From contig JAUXMA010000130.1 of the NCBI GenBank assembly GCA_030623425.1, positions 1 through 5,646 of the forward strand: a stretch of 5,646 bases of DNA, in the 5' to 3' direction. The position numbers and the translations under genes were made by a program. This DNA is from Rhodospirillaceae bacterium (GTDB taxonomy: Bacteria > Pseudomonadota > Alphaproteobacteria > Rhodospirillales > 2-02-FULL-58-16). The notes beneath the pieces are model-generated. The model made no database searches, was not told where the DNA came from, and worked only from the letters and a program-made list of their open reading frames with translations. The stretch's first letter is position 1; each line of letters starts with the position of its first letter. Positions 1 to 4,799 of the stretch are shown in pieces.

Positions 1-1
1 C

Positions 2-103
2 GAGAACGGCATCCGAAGCATCCGCATAGACGTACGCGCGCTAGGAAATAAAACGGCGGAGGAACCCGTGAACCGAGTCGACGTCAACATTACCGAACGG
101 TAA
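2..103 (+). CDS. C-terminal fragment of an unrecognised protein (5' end outside window)
   Basis: The frame beginning at base 2 is open for 33 codons and ends in TAA at 101-103; its start lies upstream of the window. The visible tail reads ENGIRSIRIDVRA early on and ends in NRVDVNITER. Alternating hydrophobic and polar residues (IRIDV, VDVNI) suggest beta strands, but no family motif can be recognised, so no function is assigned. It lies 50 bases upstream of the channel gene on the same strand and could belong to the same transcript. No clear intrinsic terminator separates them, although a short inverted repeat sits over its stop codon. That it is coding is inferred from the open frame, the codon choice and the position; so short a fragment could also be chance. 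Confidence 0.5.
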   Translation, partial: ENGIRSIRIDVRALGNKTAEEPVNRVDVNITER

Positions 104-119
104 GGCCCGTTCCGTTTGG
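93..119 (+). repeat. Inverted repeats over the stop of the upstream gene
   Basis: GAACGG (95-100) pairs perfectly with CCGTTC (107-112) around a 6-base loop. CCGAACGG (93-100) can alternatively pair with CCGTTTGG (112-119), with one G-U pair. The two hairpins share their left arm, so they exclude each other. No T-tract follows, so this is not a convincing intrinsic terminator. It may slow transcription or protect a 3' end, or be chance. Confidence 0.3.
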
Positions 120-137
120 CGATAGAACCCATTCACT

Positions 138-141
138 GGAG
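138..141 (+). promoter_or_regulatory. Shine-Dalgarno site for the MotA/TolQ-type gene
   Basis: GGAG ends 12 bases before the ATG at 154. The spacing is longer than the usual 5-9, so initiation may be moderate. It is the only purine-rich match upstream of this start and supports ATG 154 over later in-frame ATG codons. Confidence 0.45.
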
Positions 142-153
142 ACTTCCCATATC

Positions 154-1305
154 ATGAATCAGCCGCGGCGTTTTCTCGTCCGGATGATCCTTTTTTTGGC
201 CGCGGTTGTGAGCGTGGCCGGCATTTTGTACCAGCAGCTGTGGACGGCCTTCATGGCCAACGCCTACCTCAACGGCTCGATTCTGGGCGTTTTTCTGCTC
301 GGCATCCTCTACAACTTCCGTCAGGTCATGATGCTTTACCCCGAGGTGGCGTGGATCGAGGGATTCCGCCAGGACGAGGCGATGTTCTCCCAGCAAACAA
401 CACCCCGGCTGCTGGCGCCGATGGCGACCATGCTGGGCGAACGCAAGGGCGGCCTCAGCCTTTCGGCCATTTCCATGCGCTCGCTCCTCGACGGTATTTA
501 CTCACGGCTGGATGAATCCCGCGACCTGTCGCGTTACACCATCGGGCTGCTGATTTTCTTGGGCCTGTTGGGAACCTTCTGGGGGCTTCTTGCAACGGTG
601 GCCTCCATCCGCGACGTCATCGGCGGACTGGCGGTCGGCGGCGACGCGGCGGGCGTCTTCGGCGACCTCCTAAGCGGTCTGGAAAGGCCGCTTGGCGGCA
701 TGGGAACGGCATTCTCGTCGTCGCTTTTTGGACTGGCGGGATCCCTGGTTCTCGGCTTTTTGGATCTACAGGCAGGGCAAGCCCAGAACCGCTTTTACAA
801 CGACCTCGAGGATTGGCTGTCAAGCCTCACCCGTCTTTCCTCGGGCGCCCTCTCCAGCGACGGCGACCAACCGGTACCGGTCTACGTCCAGGCCCTCCTG
901 GAACAGACGGCGGAAAGCCTGGAAAACCTGCAACGGGTCCTCGTCCGCGGCGAGGAAAGCCGCATTTCCGCCAACAACAACCTGATGGCGCTGAGCGAAA
1001 AAGTGGGTATCCTCACCGACCACATGCGCACTGAGCAGGCGCTGATGGTGAAGCTGTCGGAAAGCCAAATGGAGCTCAAACCCATCCTCGTCCAGCTTTC
1101 CGAAAGCATCGCCGGCAAGAGCGCCGTGGCCACCAATAGCCTGGATGAATCGACGCGCGCCCACATTCGCAATCTCGACATTTACATGGCCCGGCTGCTC
1201 GAGGAATTGAATACAGGCCGCGACGAGATCATCCAGCAGATGCGGAGCGAGATCAAACTGCTGGCCCGCACCCTCGCCGCCATCGCCGAAGAATCCAAAA
1301 ACTGA
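154..1305 (+). CDS. MotA/TolQ/ExbB-family proton channel protein with cytoplasmic helical tail
   Basis: A 383-residue inner-membrane protein. Predicted membrane helices lie at about residues 9-27, 38-57, 128-151 and 181-204, the four-helix plan of stator channel subunits. The family's core is in the last two: GLLGTFWGLLATV in helix 3 and GMGTAFSSSLFGLAG in helix 4, which in MotA, TolQ and ExbB line the ion path. The loop between helices 2 and 3 (about 70 residues) and the tail after helix 4 should be cytoplasmic. The tail (about 205-383) is rich in Glu, Leu, Gln and Arg and probably forms coiled coil or long helices; TolQ and ExbB have much shorter tails. The OmpA-domain partner starts nine bases downstream, so the two almost certainly form one channel complex. 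By homology it would use the proton gradient (sodium cannot be excluded) to move or load its partner. It is not placed with flagellar genes, and the substrate or effector is unknown. Family assignment is firm; the role is inference. Confidence 0.9.
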   Translation: MNQPRRFLVRMILFLAAVVSVAGILYQQLWTAFMANAYLNGSILGVFLLGILYNFRQVMMLYPEVAWIEGFRQDEAMFSQQTTPRLLAPMATMLGERKGGLSLSAISMRSLLDGIYSRLDESRDLSRYTIGLLIFLGLLGTFWGLLATVASIRDVIGGLAVGGDAAGVFGDLLSGLERPLGGMGTAFSSSLFGLAGSLVLGFLDLQAGQAQNRFYNDLEDWLSSLTRLSSGALSSDGDQPVPVYVQALLEQTAESLENLQRVLVRGEESRISANNNLMALSEKVGILTDHMRTEQALMVKLSESQMELKPILVQLSESIAGKSAVATNSLDESTRAHIRNLDIYMARLLEELNTGRDEIIQQMRSEIKLLARTLAAIAEESKN

Positions 1306-1314
1306 CCGACGAGC

Positions 1315-2508
1315 ATGACCACTCTAGCCCGTCGAGCGCAACGAAGCACCAACATCTGGCCCGGGTTCGTCGACGCCCTGGCGAACCTATTGTTGGTGTT
1401 GGTTTTCCTTCTCATGGTCTTCGTCCTGGCCCAAGCCTTTCTCAAAGAGAAGATCACGGGAAAGGACACGGAACTGCTAAGAGCGCAAAGCCAGATCGGC
1501 GAACTGGCCGACCTCTTGGCCCTGGAACGTAGGGCGAATGAAGACATGCGCCTGGACGTGGCGCTACTGACGGAAGAACTGCAAGCTTCAATCGTCAAAA
1601 GCGACGACCTCAACGCCACCGTGCGGACCCTGACCATCCGCTCCGAGGCCGCCGAGGAAAAGGTGAAACAATTGGACGGCTGGCTGGCGGCGGCTTTTAA
1701 GGCCAATGAAGTAGACAAGGAAAAGATCCAGCTTCAGGTCGCCAAGGTAAAGGCTCTGAGCGAGGATGTGGCGGCGTTGACGGCGCTGAGGGAGGAATTG
1801 GAGAACAAGGTCACCGATTTGTCCGCAAATCTGAAAGACTCCGAATCCGCCGTTTTTAAGGAACGTATGGTTTCGGACAGCGCCCGCGTCCAGGTTGCCT
1901 TGCTGAACAAACAAGTTACGGCGCTTCGCGAACAGTTGACCAGCTTGTCGGAGATGCTGGGTGAAGCCGAGAAAAAGGCCAAGGAGCAGAATGTACAGAT
2001 CGCTTCGCTCGGCAAGCGCCTCAACGCCGCCCTGGCCGTTAAGGTGCAGAAGTTGTCCCGCTACCGCTCGGAATTCTTCGGCCGCCTGCGCGAATTGTTG
2101 GGCCGCCACCCGGGCGTGCGCATCGTCGGCGATCGTTTCGTTTTCCAATCGGAAGTGCTTTTCGGAAGCGGTTCGGCGAATTTGGGCGAAGAGGGCAAGC
2201 AACAGCTCGACCAACTGGTGCAAAGCCTGCGCGAAATCACCGCCAAGATACCCCAGGACATTAATTGGATTCTCCGCGTCGACGGGCATACCGATAAAGT
2301 CCCCATCATGACCCAGCGGTTCCCATCCAACTGGGAGCTGTCCACGGGACGCGCCACTTCGGTGGTCAAGTATTTGATAAGCCAAAGGATTCCCGCTAAC
2401 CGTTTGGCCGCCGCGGGGTTCGGCGAACACCATCCACTCGATCCGCGCGACAAAGAAATCGCCAACCGCCGCAACCGCCGCATCGAACTGAAGCTGACCC
2501 AGCGATGA
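1315..2508 (+). CDS. MotB/OmpA-type peptidoglycan-binding stator protein with long coiled coil
   Basis: A 397-residue partner of the preceding channel. Residues 1-17 are basic (R6, R7, R10) and cytoplasmic. One membrane helix spans about 18-41, and D20 in PGFVDALANLL sits where MotB carries its essential proton-binding aspartate. Residues 45-245 are almost continuously Leu/Glu/Lys/Ala-rich heptad-like sequence, a predicted periplasmic coiled coil far longer than the linker of MotB or TolR. The C-terminus (about 262-397) is an OmpA/MotB domain: VDGHTD (322-327), NWELSTGRATSVVKYL (339-354), AAGFGEHHP (366-374) and NRRNRRIELKL (384-394). D327 and R346 match the pair that holds the diaminopimelate of peptidoglycan in this fold. 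The ATG at 1315 follows a nine-base gap with only a weak GACGAG upstream, so translation is probably coupled to the channel gene. The protein likely anchors a motor-like complex to the cell wall. Annotation pipelines may call it motB, but flagellar function is not supported here. Confidence 0.9.
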   Translation: MTTLARRAQRSTNIWPGFVDALANLLLVLVFLLMVFVLAQAFLKEKITGKDTELLRAQSQIGELADLLALERRANEDMRLDVALLTEELQASIVKSDDLNATVRTLTIRSEAAEEKVKQLDGWLAAAFKANEVDKEKIQLQVAKVKALSEDVAALTALREELENKVTDLSANLKDSESAVFKERMVSDSARVQVALLNKQVTALREQLTSLSEMLGEAEKKAKEQNVQIASLGKRLNAALAVKVQKLSRYRSEFFGRLRELLGRHPGVRIVGDRFVFQSEVLFGSGSANLGEEGKQQLDQLVQSLREITAKIPQDINWILRVDGHTDKVPIMTQRFPSNWELSTGRATSVVKYLISQRIPANRLAAAGFGEHHPLDPRDKEIANRRNRRIELKLTQR

Positions 2509-2582
2509 GCGAACCGCGGTTCCACCCTGCCATTCATGCTCTCCCGCCTGCCATTCATGCTCTTCCGATAGTCGCATGTTGA
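2505..2582 (+). CDS. Possible 25-codon coupling ORF between the OmpA-type gene and the MFS gene
   Basis: An ATG at 2505 overlaps the TGA of the preceding gene in an ATGA arrangement and opens a 25-codon frame ending in TGA at 2580-2582, just past the MFS start at 2576. The peptide begins MSEPRFHP and contains a seven-residue repeat (AIHALPP, AIHALPI) that comes from the 21-bp DNA tandem repeat. Ribosomes finishing here would stop beside the MFS start, which has no Shine-Dalgarno of its own, so termination-reinitiation is conceivable. Alternatively this is the former N-terminus of the MFS protein put out of frame, or chance. There is no evidence beyond this arrangement. Confidence 0.25.
   Translation: MSEPRFHPAIHALPPAIHALPIVAC
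2526..2567 (+). repeat. Two-copy 21-bp tandem repeat
   Basis: Two head-to-tail 21-base units, 2526-2546 and 2547-2567. Each starts CCTGCCATTCATGCTCT and ends CCCG in the first or TCCG in the second, so they differ at a single base (C at 2543, T at 2564). The length is a multiple of three, so the 25-codon frame crossing it stays open. This looks like a recent small duplication in the gap before the MFS gene. Confidence 0.9.
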
Positions 2583-3787
2583 TCATTTTTCTCGTCGTTG
2601 TAATCGACTTGATCGGCTTTGGAATGATCATTCCGCTGCTCCCTTTTTATGCCGAGTATTACGAGGCGAGCCCGGCCGTGGTCGGATTGTTGATGGCGAC
2701 TTACTCGTCCACGCAGTTCCTGGCGGCCCCCTTTTGGGGGCGGCTTAGCGACCGGATTGGGCGGCGGCCGGTATTGCTCGTCAGCCTCGCCGGAGCCGCT
2801 TTGGCCTATGTCTGGCTCGGATTTGCCGAAAGTCTTTGGGTGTTGTTCGCGGCCCGGGCGGCTAGCGGCGCCATGGCTGGGAACATCTCGGCGGCTTACG
2901 CCTACATAGCCGACATCACGACCCCTGCCAACCGGGCCAAAGGCATGGGAGTGATCGGCGCCGCTTTCGGTCTTGGTTTCATCGCCGGCCCCGCCATCGG
3001 CGGAATCCTCGCCGGCGCCGATCCCGTCCATGCCGACTTCCAGACCCCAGCCTTCGCCGCCGCTGGCCTGTCCTTCCTGGCCCTGGTTTTGGCCCTGATT
3101 CGTCTCGAGGAATCCCTGTCGCCGGAGATCCGCGCCAGCGCGGCTTCCAACCTGCCCGGCACGGGCCGGGGGAAATCCATCGCGATCCTCCGTCGCCCGC
3201 GGGTGGGATTGATGCTTTTGCTTAGCTTCCTCGTCATTTTCGCTTTCGCTGGCATGGAAGCCACTTTCGCCATGTGGTCGCGGCGCCAGTTTGGGTGGGG
3301 ACCAGAGCAAAACGGCTACCTTTTTGCTTTTATCGGTTTGTTGAGCGCGACGGTTCAGGGAGTGATGATCGGCCATTTGGCGCAACGGTTCGGTGAAGCG
3401 CGCCTGATCCGGCAGGGGGTCGTCGCCTTAGCTTGCGGGATCGCGCTGATTCCTTTTTCCGACAGTCTGCCCTTGTTGCTGACGGCGATGCTGATCCTTG
3501 CCTACGGCTTCAGCGTCGTTACGCCATCTCTGAACAGCCTGATCTCGCAGCAAGTGGGCGAAGGGGAACAAGGCGAAATCCTGGGCATCACCCGATCCGT
3601 AACCATTTTGGCGCGCGTCATCGGCCCCGCCTGGGCCGGACTGCTGTTTTCCACCCTCGGCAAAGACTGGCCCTTTTACGGCGGGGCGCTGGTCATGGCC
3701 GTGGTTATCTATCTGAGCTCGCGATGGTTGAAACCCGGGTCCGCGCCTGACATGGATTCGGCGAAGCCGCCGGACGCCGGGAATTAA
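2576..3787 (+). CDS. MFS drug/H+ antiporter, TetA-like DHA1 family
   Basis: A 403-residue protein with about twelve hydrophobic helices and a polar central loop (about 178-208), the two-times-six plan of the major facilitator superfamily. Helix 1 reads DLIGFGMIIPLLPFYAEYY, typical of TetA-like transporters. Motif A is intact in the loop between helices 2 and 3 (GRLSDRIGRRP, 55-65, with D59). An RxxxGxxxG pattern lies in helix 4 (R94, G98, G102). Motif C, the antiporter signature, is in helix 5 (GFIAGPAIGG, 134-143). The family exports drugs or metabolites in exchange for protons across the inner membrane; the substrate cannot be read from sequence. The protein starts directly at helix 1, without the several polar residues most relatives have, and the ATG at 2576 has no visible Shine-Dalgarno. 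The start may therefore be imperfect, or depend on coupling to upstream translation. The polar tail (387-403) is short. It overlaps cyaY tail to tail by four bases. Confidence 0.9.
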   Translation: MLIIFLVVVIDLIGFGMIIPLLPFYAEYYEASPAVVGLLMATYSSTQFLAAPFWGRLSDRIGRRPVLLVSLAGAALAYVWLGFAESLWVLFAARAASGAMAGNISAAYAYIADITTPANRAKGMGVIGAAFGLGFIAGPAIGGILAGADPVHADFQTPAFAAAGLSFLALVLALIRLEESLSPEIRASAASNLPGTGRGKSIAILRRPRVGLMLLLSFLVIFAFAGMEATFAMWSRRQFGWGPEQNGYLFAFIGLLSATVQGVMIGHLAQRFGEARLIRQGVVALACGIALIPFSDSLPLLLTAMLILAYGFSVVTPSLNSLISQQVGEGEQGEILGITRSVTILARVIGPAWAGLLFSTLGKDWPFYGGALVMAVVIYLSSRWLKPGSAPDMDSAKPPDAGN

Positions 3788-4116
3788 GACAAATCGATGG
3801 GCGTCCCGGTAACGGCGCTGAGTTCCCGGGCCAGCAAAGCGGACAAGGATCCTTCGCCGCGCGTCGACAACCACTGTTCCGCCTCTGCGTCGTAAGCGAA
3901 ATGGGAGGCGCCGCTGACCGGCGAAGAGACCCAGATCTGACGCTGGTGAAAATGTTTGTTGATGACGTATTTGCCGCCAGAGAAAAGCTCGATGGTGAGG
4001 ATGCCGTCCTCGATATCGATATCCAGGCTGTCGCCAAGCGTTTCCTCGATGGCATCCAGCAATCTTCCGAGGGTTTCATCGGCAACGGTTTCAAAAGTGC
4101 CTTGATCGAGGTTCAT
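3784..4116 (-). CDS. cyaY: Iron donor protein CyaY (bacterial frataxin)
   Basis: A 110-residue soluble cytoplasmic protein, close to the usual CyaY length. It has the frataxin fold order: an acidic first helix (about 5-27, with E14, D21, E24 and E25), an acidic first strand (DSLDIDIEDG, 29-38), the sheet core GGKYVINKHFHQRQIWVSSPVSG (47-69, with W62 and the SSPVSG turn), and a C-terminal helix (about 88-103). The acidic ridge binds iron; the sheet surface around the conserved Trp contacts the cysteine desulfurase IscS/Nfs1. Frataxin modulates iron-sulfur cluster assembly and may supply iron. The start MNLDQGTF at 4116 is preferred because homology begins there; the frame continues upstream to an ATG at 4275, but those residues run into the rpmE promoter and look unlike frataxin. 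No strong Shine-Dalgarno is seen. The stop overlaps that of the MFS gene. No other iron-sulfur genes are in view. Identification is secure. Confidence 0.95.
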   Translation of the reverse strand: MNLDQGTFETVADETLGRLLDAIEETLGDSLDIDIEDGILTIELFSGGKYVINKHFHQRQIWVSSPVSGASHFAYDAEAEQWLSTRGEGSLSALLARELSAVTGTPIDLS

Positions 4117-4153
4117 GGTTTCGTTTCGAATCCAAAAGTACGCCGGCCTGAAA

Positions 4154-4181
4154 AGCATATGGCAACCGCGCCGCCAGCCAA
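4154..4181 (-). promoter_or_regulatory. Candidate promoter for cyaY
   Basis: On the minus strand TTGGCT (4181-4176) and TATGCT (4159-4154) are separated by 16 bases, each matching the sigma-70 hexamers at four of six positions. They lie 38-65 bases upstream of the cyaY ATG, a reasonable distance. The match is modest and other placements are possible. Confidence 0.3.
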
Positions 4182-4218
4182 CAAGAGAGATAAAGGGGAG
4201 GGAAGACGTCACCCGCCC

Positions 4219-4247
4219 TTGAACCGGCATGCCCATATGGGTATATA
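4219..4247 (+). promoter_or_regulatory. Sigma-70-type promoter of rpmE
   Basis: TTGAAC (4219-4224, four of six against TTGACA) and TATATA (4242-4247, four of six against TATAAT) are separated by exactly 17 bases. Transcription would begin near 4254, giving a leader of about 20 bases that still contains the Shine-Dalgarno at 4263. Position, spacing and hexamers fit a strong housekeeping promoter, as expected for a ribosomal protein gene. Confidence 0.65.
4229..4244. promoter_or_regulatory. Palindrome in the rpmE promoter, possible operator
   Basis: CCCATATGGG (4232-4241) is a perfect 10-bp palindrome filling the spacer up to the -10 box. With flanks, ATGCCCATATGGGTAT matches itself inverted in seven of eight pairs and overlaps the first three bases of the -10 element. 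A dimeric protein bound here would block RNA polymerase. No known consensus (Zur, Fur, LexA) is recognised, so operator function is a guess. Confidence 0.3.
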
Positions 4248-4262
4248 GGGGCACGACTTTCT

Positions 4263-4266
4263 GGAG
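4263..4266 (+). promoter_or_regulatory. Shine-Dalgarno site of rpmE
   Basis: GGAG with a seven-base spacer to the ATG at 4274. It fixes the start there rather than at the in-frame ATG 4229, which lies inside the promoter. Confidence 0.7.
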
Positions 4267-4273
4267 CGGAACC

Positions 4274-4498
4274 ATGAAATCGGATATCCATCCCGACTAC
4301 CATGAGATCACCGTCAGGATGACGGACGGCACTACTTTCACTACCCGTTCCACTTGGGGCAAAGCGGGCGATACCCTGAAACTGGATATCGATTCCAAGA
4401 CCCATCCCGCATGGACGGGTGTGCACCGTTTGATCGACCGCGGTGGGCAGTTGGCGAAGTTCAACAAACGGTTCAAGGACTTCGCCCTGAAAAGCTAG
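4274..4498 (+). CDS. rpmE: 50S ribosomal protein L31, zinc-free form
   Basis: A 74-residue protein with the L31 signature throughout: [19 protein letters not shown] at the start, TRSTWGK (about 25-31), [13 protein letters not shown] (about 38-50), and the end [20 protein letters not shown]31 binds the large subunit near the central protuberance and helps bridge the two subunits through its C-terminal part. E. coli L31 carries four cysteines for zinc; none is present here, so this is the cysteine-free form that does not need zinc, common in alphaproteobacteria. The gene has its own promoter and a good Shine-Dalgarno and is divergent from cyaY. A weak hairpin followed by a T-rich run after the gene may end the transcript. 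Length, motifs and context agree; the identification is secure. Confidence 0.96.
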   Translation: MKSDIHPDYHEITVRMTDGTTFTTRSTWGKAGDTLKLDIDSKTHPAWTGVHRLIDRGGQLAKFNKRFKDFALKS

Positions 4499-4538
4499 CG
4501 TTCCCGGATCGCCAAGATATTGATCCGAACCGGCGACG

Positions 4539-4570
4539 TCGCGCGTACAATCGTGCGCGAAGGTTTTGTT
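4539..4570 (+). terminator. Possible intrinsic terminator of rpmE
   Basis: TCGCGC (4539-4544) and GCGCGA (4555-4560) form a six-pair GC-rich stem around a ten-base loop, followed after AAGG by TTTTGTT (4564-4570). It begins 40 bases after the rpmE stop. The stem is short and the T-run broken and slightly distant, so termination would be weak. Confidence 0.4.
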
Positions 4571-4640
4571 GGTTGGCGATGGCCAATGGCGCGGCGACGC
4601 TGGCATCGGATGGCATATTTTATTGAGTCTTATCCGGTTC

Positions 4641-4660
4641 GGTCAAAATGAATTTTGGCC
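4641..4660. repeat. Nine-base-pair inverted repeat
   Basis: GGTCAAAAT (4641-4649) and ATTTTGGCC (4652-4660) are inverted copies with a two-base centre and one mismatch (G-U in RNA). The tiny centre favours a protein-binding site over an RNA hairpin. It lies at the edge of the AT-rich block, about 140 bases upstream of the gene at 4800. Confidence 0.5.
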
Positions 4661-4704
4661 ATGGTTTCTGATATCTCCTAGTTTTTTTTAATACTTTTTG
4701 TAAG

Positions 4705-4727
4705 ATCGCTTCCTTAAAGGAAGCGAT
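4705..4727. repeat. Perfect 23-base palindrome next to a T-rich tract
   Basis: ATCGCTTCCTT (4705-4715) is mirrored without error by AAGGAAGCGAT (4717-4727) about a single central A. As RNA it could fold as a ten-pair stem with a three-base loop. The T-rich run (4682-4699) lies before it on the plus strand, so neither strand has the hairpin-then-U order of an intrinsic terminator. It lies 72 bases upstream of the ATG at 4800, so an operator or a leader hairpin is more likely. Confidence 0.7.
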
Positions 4728-4790
4728 ACGGACACAGGGGATAAGGAACGGCGCGTTTTCCCGTGGCTTTGTGCTTGTGGCCGTCTCACC

Positions 4791-4794
4791 GGAG
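4791..4794 (+). promoter_or_regulatory. Shine-Dalgarno site fixing the start at 4800
   Basis: GGAG with a five-base spacer to the ATG at 4800. This decides the start of the open-ended gene; the ATG at 4795 is in another frame and too close to the site. Confidence 0.65.
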
Positions 4795-4799
4795 ATGAC

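Larger units (their letters stand above)
4499..4799. other. 301-base gene-free stretch with inverted repeats
   Basis: No convincing gene, tRNA or known RNA family is seen on either strand. It is GC-rich at its start and strikingly AT-rich from about 4617 to 4705, with eight consecutive T at 4682-4689 and five at 4695-4699. It holds several inverted repeats: CGGATC/GATCCG (4505-4510, 4522-4527), TCGCGC/GCGCGA (4539-4560), TTGGC/GCCAA (4573-4586), 4641-4660 and a perfect palindrome at 4705-4727. The right half presumably contains the promoter and leader of the gene at 4800, but no clear -35/-10 pair stands out; TTTAAT at 4687-4692 matches a -10 box in five of six positions without a good -35. 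Confidence 0.6.

Noticed and set aside
154..2508. Zorya defence system (zorA/zorB)
   Set aside because: The pair resembles ZorA/ZorB only in general stator design; the channel tail is much shorter than typical for ZorA and no ZorC, ZorD or ZorE gene follows. An MFS exporter comes next instead.
154..2508. True flagellar motA/motB
   Set aside because: The loop and tail arrangement of the channel and the long coiled coil in the partner differ from MotA/MotB, and no flagellar gene is nearby.
1588..2631. 347-codon minus-strand frame opposite the OmpA-type gene
   Set aside because: The opposite strand encodes an unmistakable OmpA/MotB domain and a coiled coil; the antisense product has no recognisable family features.
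2555..3385. 276-codon minus-strand frame opposite the MFS gene
   Set aside because: Polar, low-complexity product lying wholly opposite clear MFS motifs A and C.
4229..4273. Upstream start for rpmE at 4229
   Set aside because: It would place the start inside the promoter and add 15 residues unlike L31; the Shine-Dalgarno serves 4274.
4117..4275. N-terminal extension of CyaY to an ATG at 4275
   Set aside because: The 53 extra residues do not look like frataxin and would overlap the rpmE promoter and start; homology begins at 4116.
4705..4727. Intrinsic terminator after rpmE at the 23-base palindrome
   Set aside because: The T-tract precedes the hairpin on the plus strand and only A-rich sequence follows on the minus strand, so neither orientation has the stem followed by a U-run.
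4745..4770. EcfG-type promoter for the gene at 4800
   Set aside because: GGAAC at 4745 is present, but the element 16-17 bases downstream (GCTT or CTTT) does not match CGTT.
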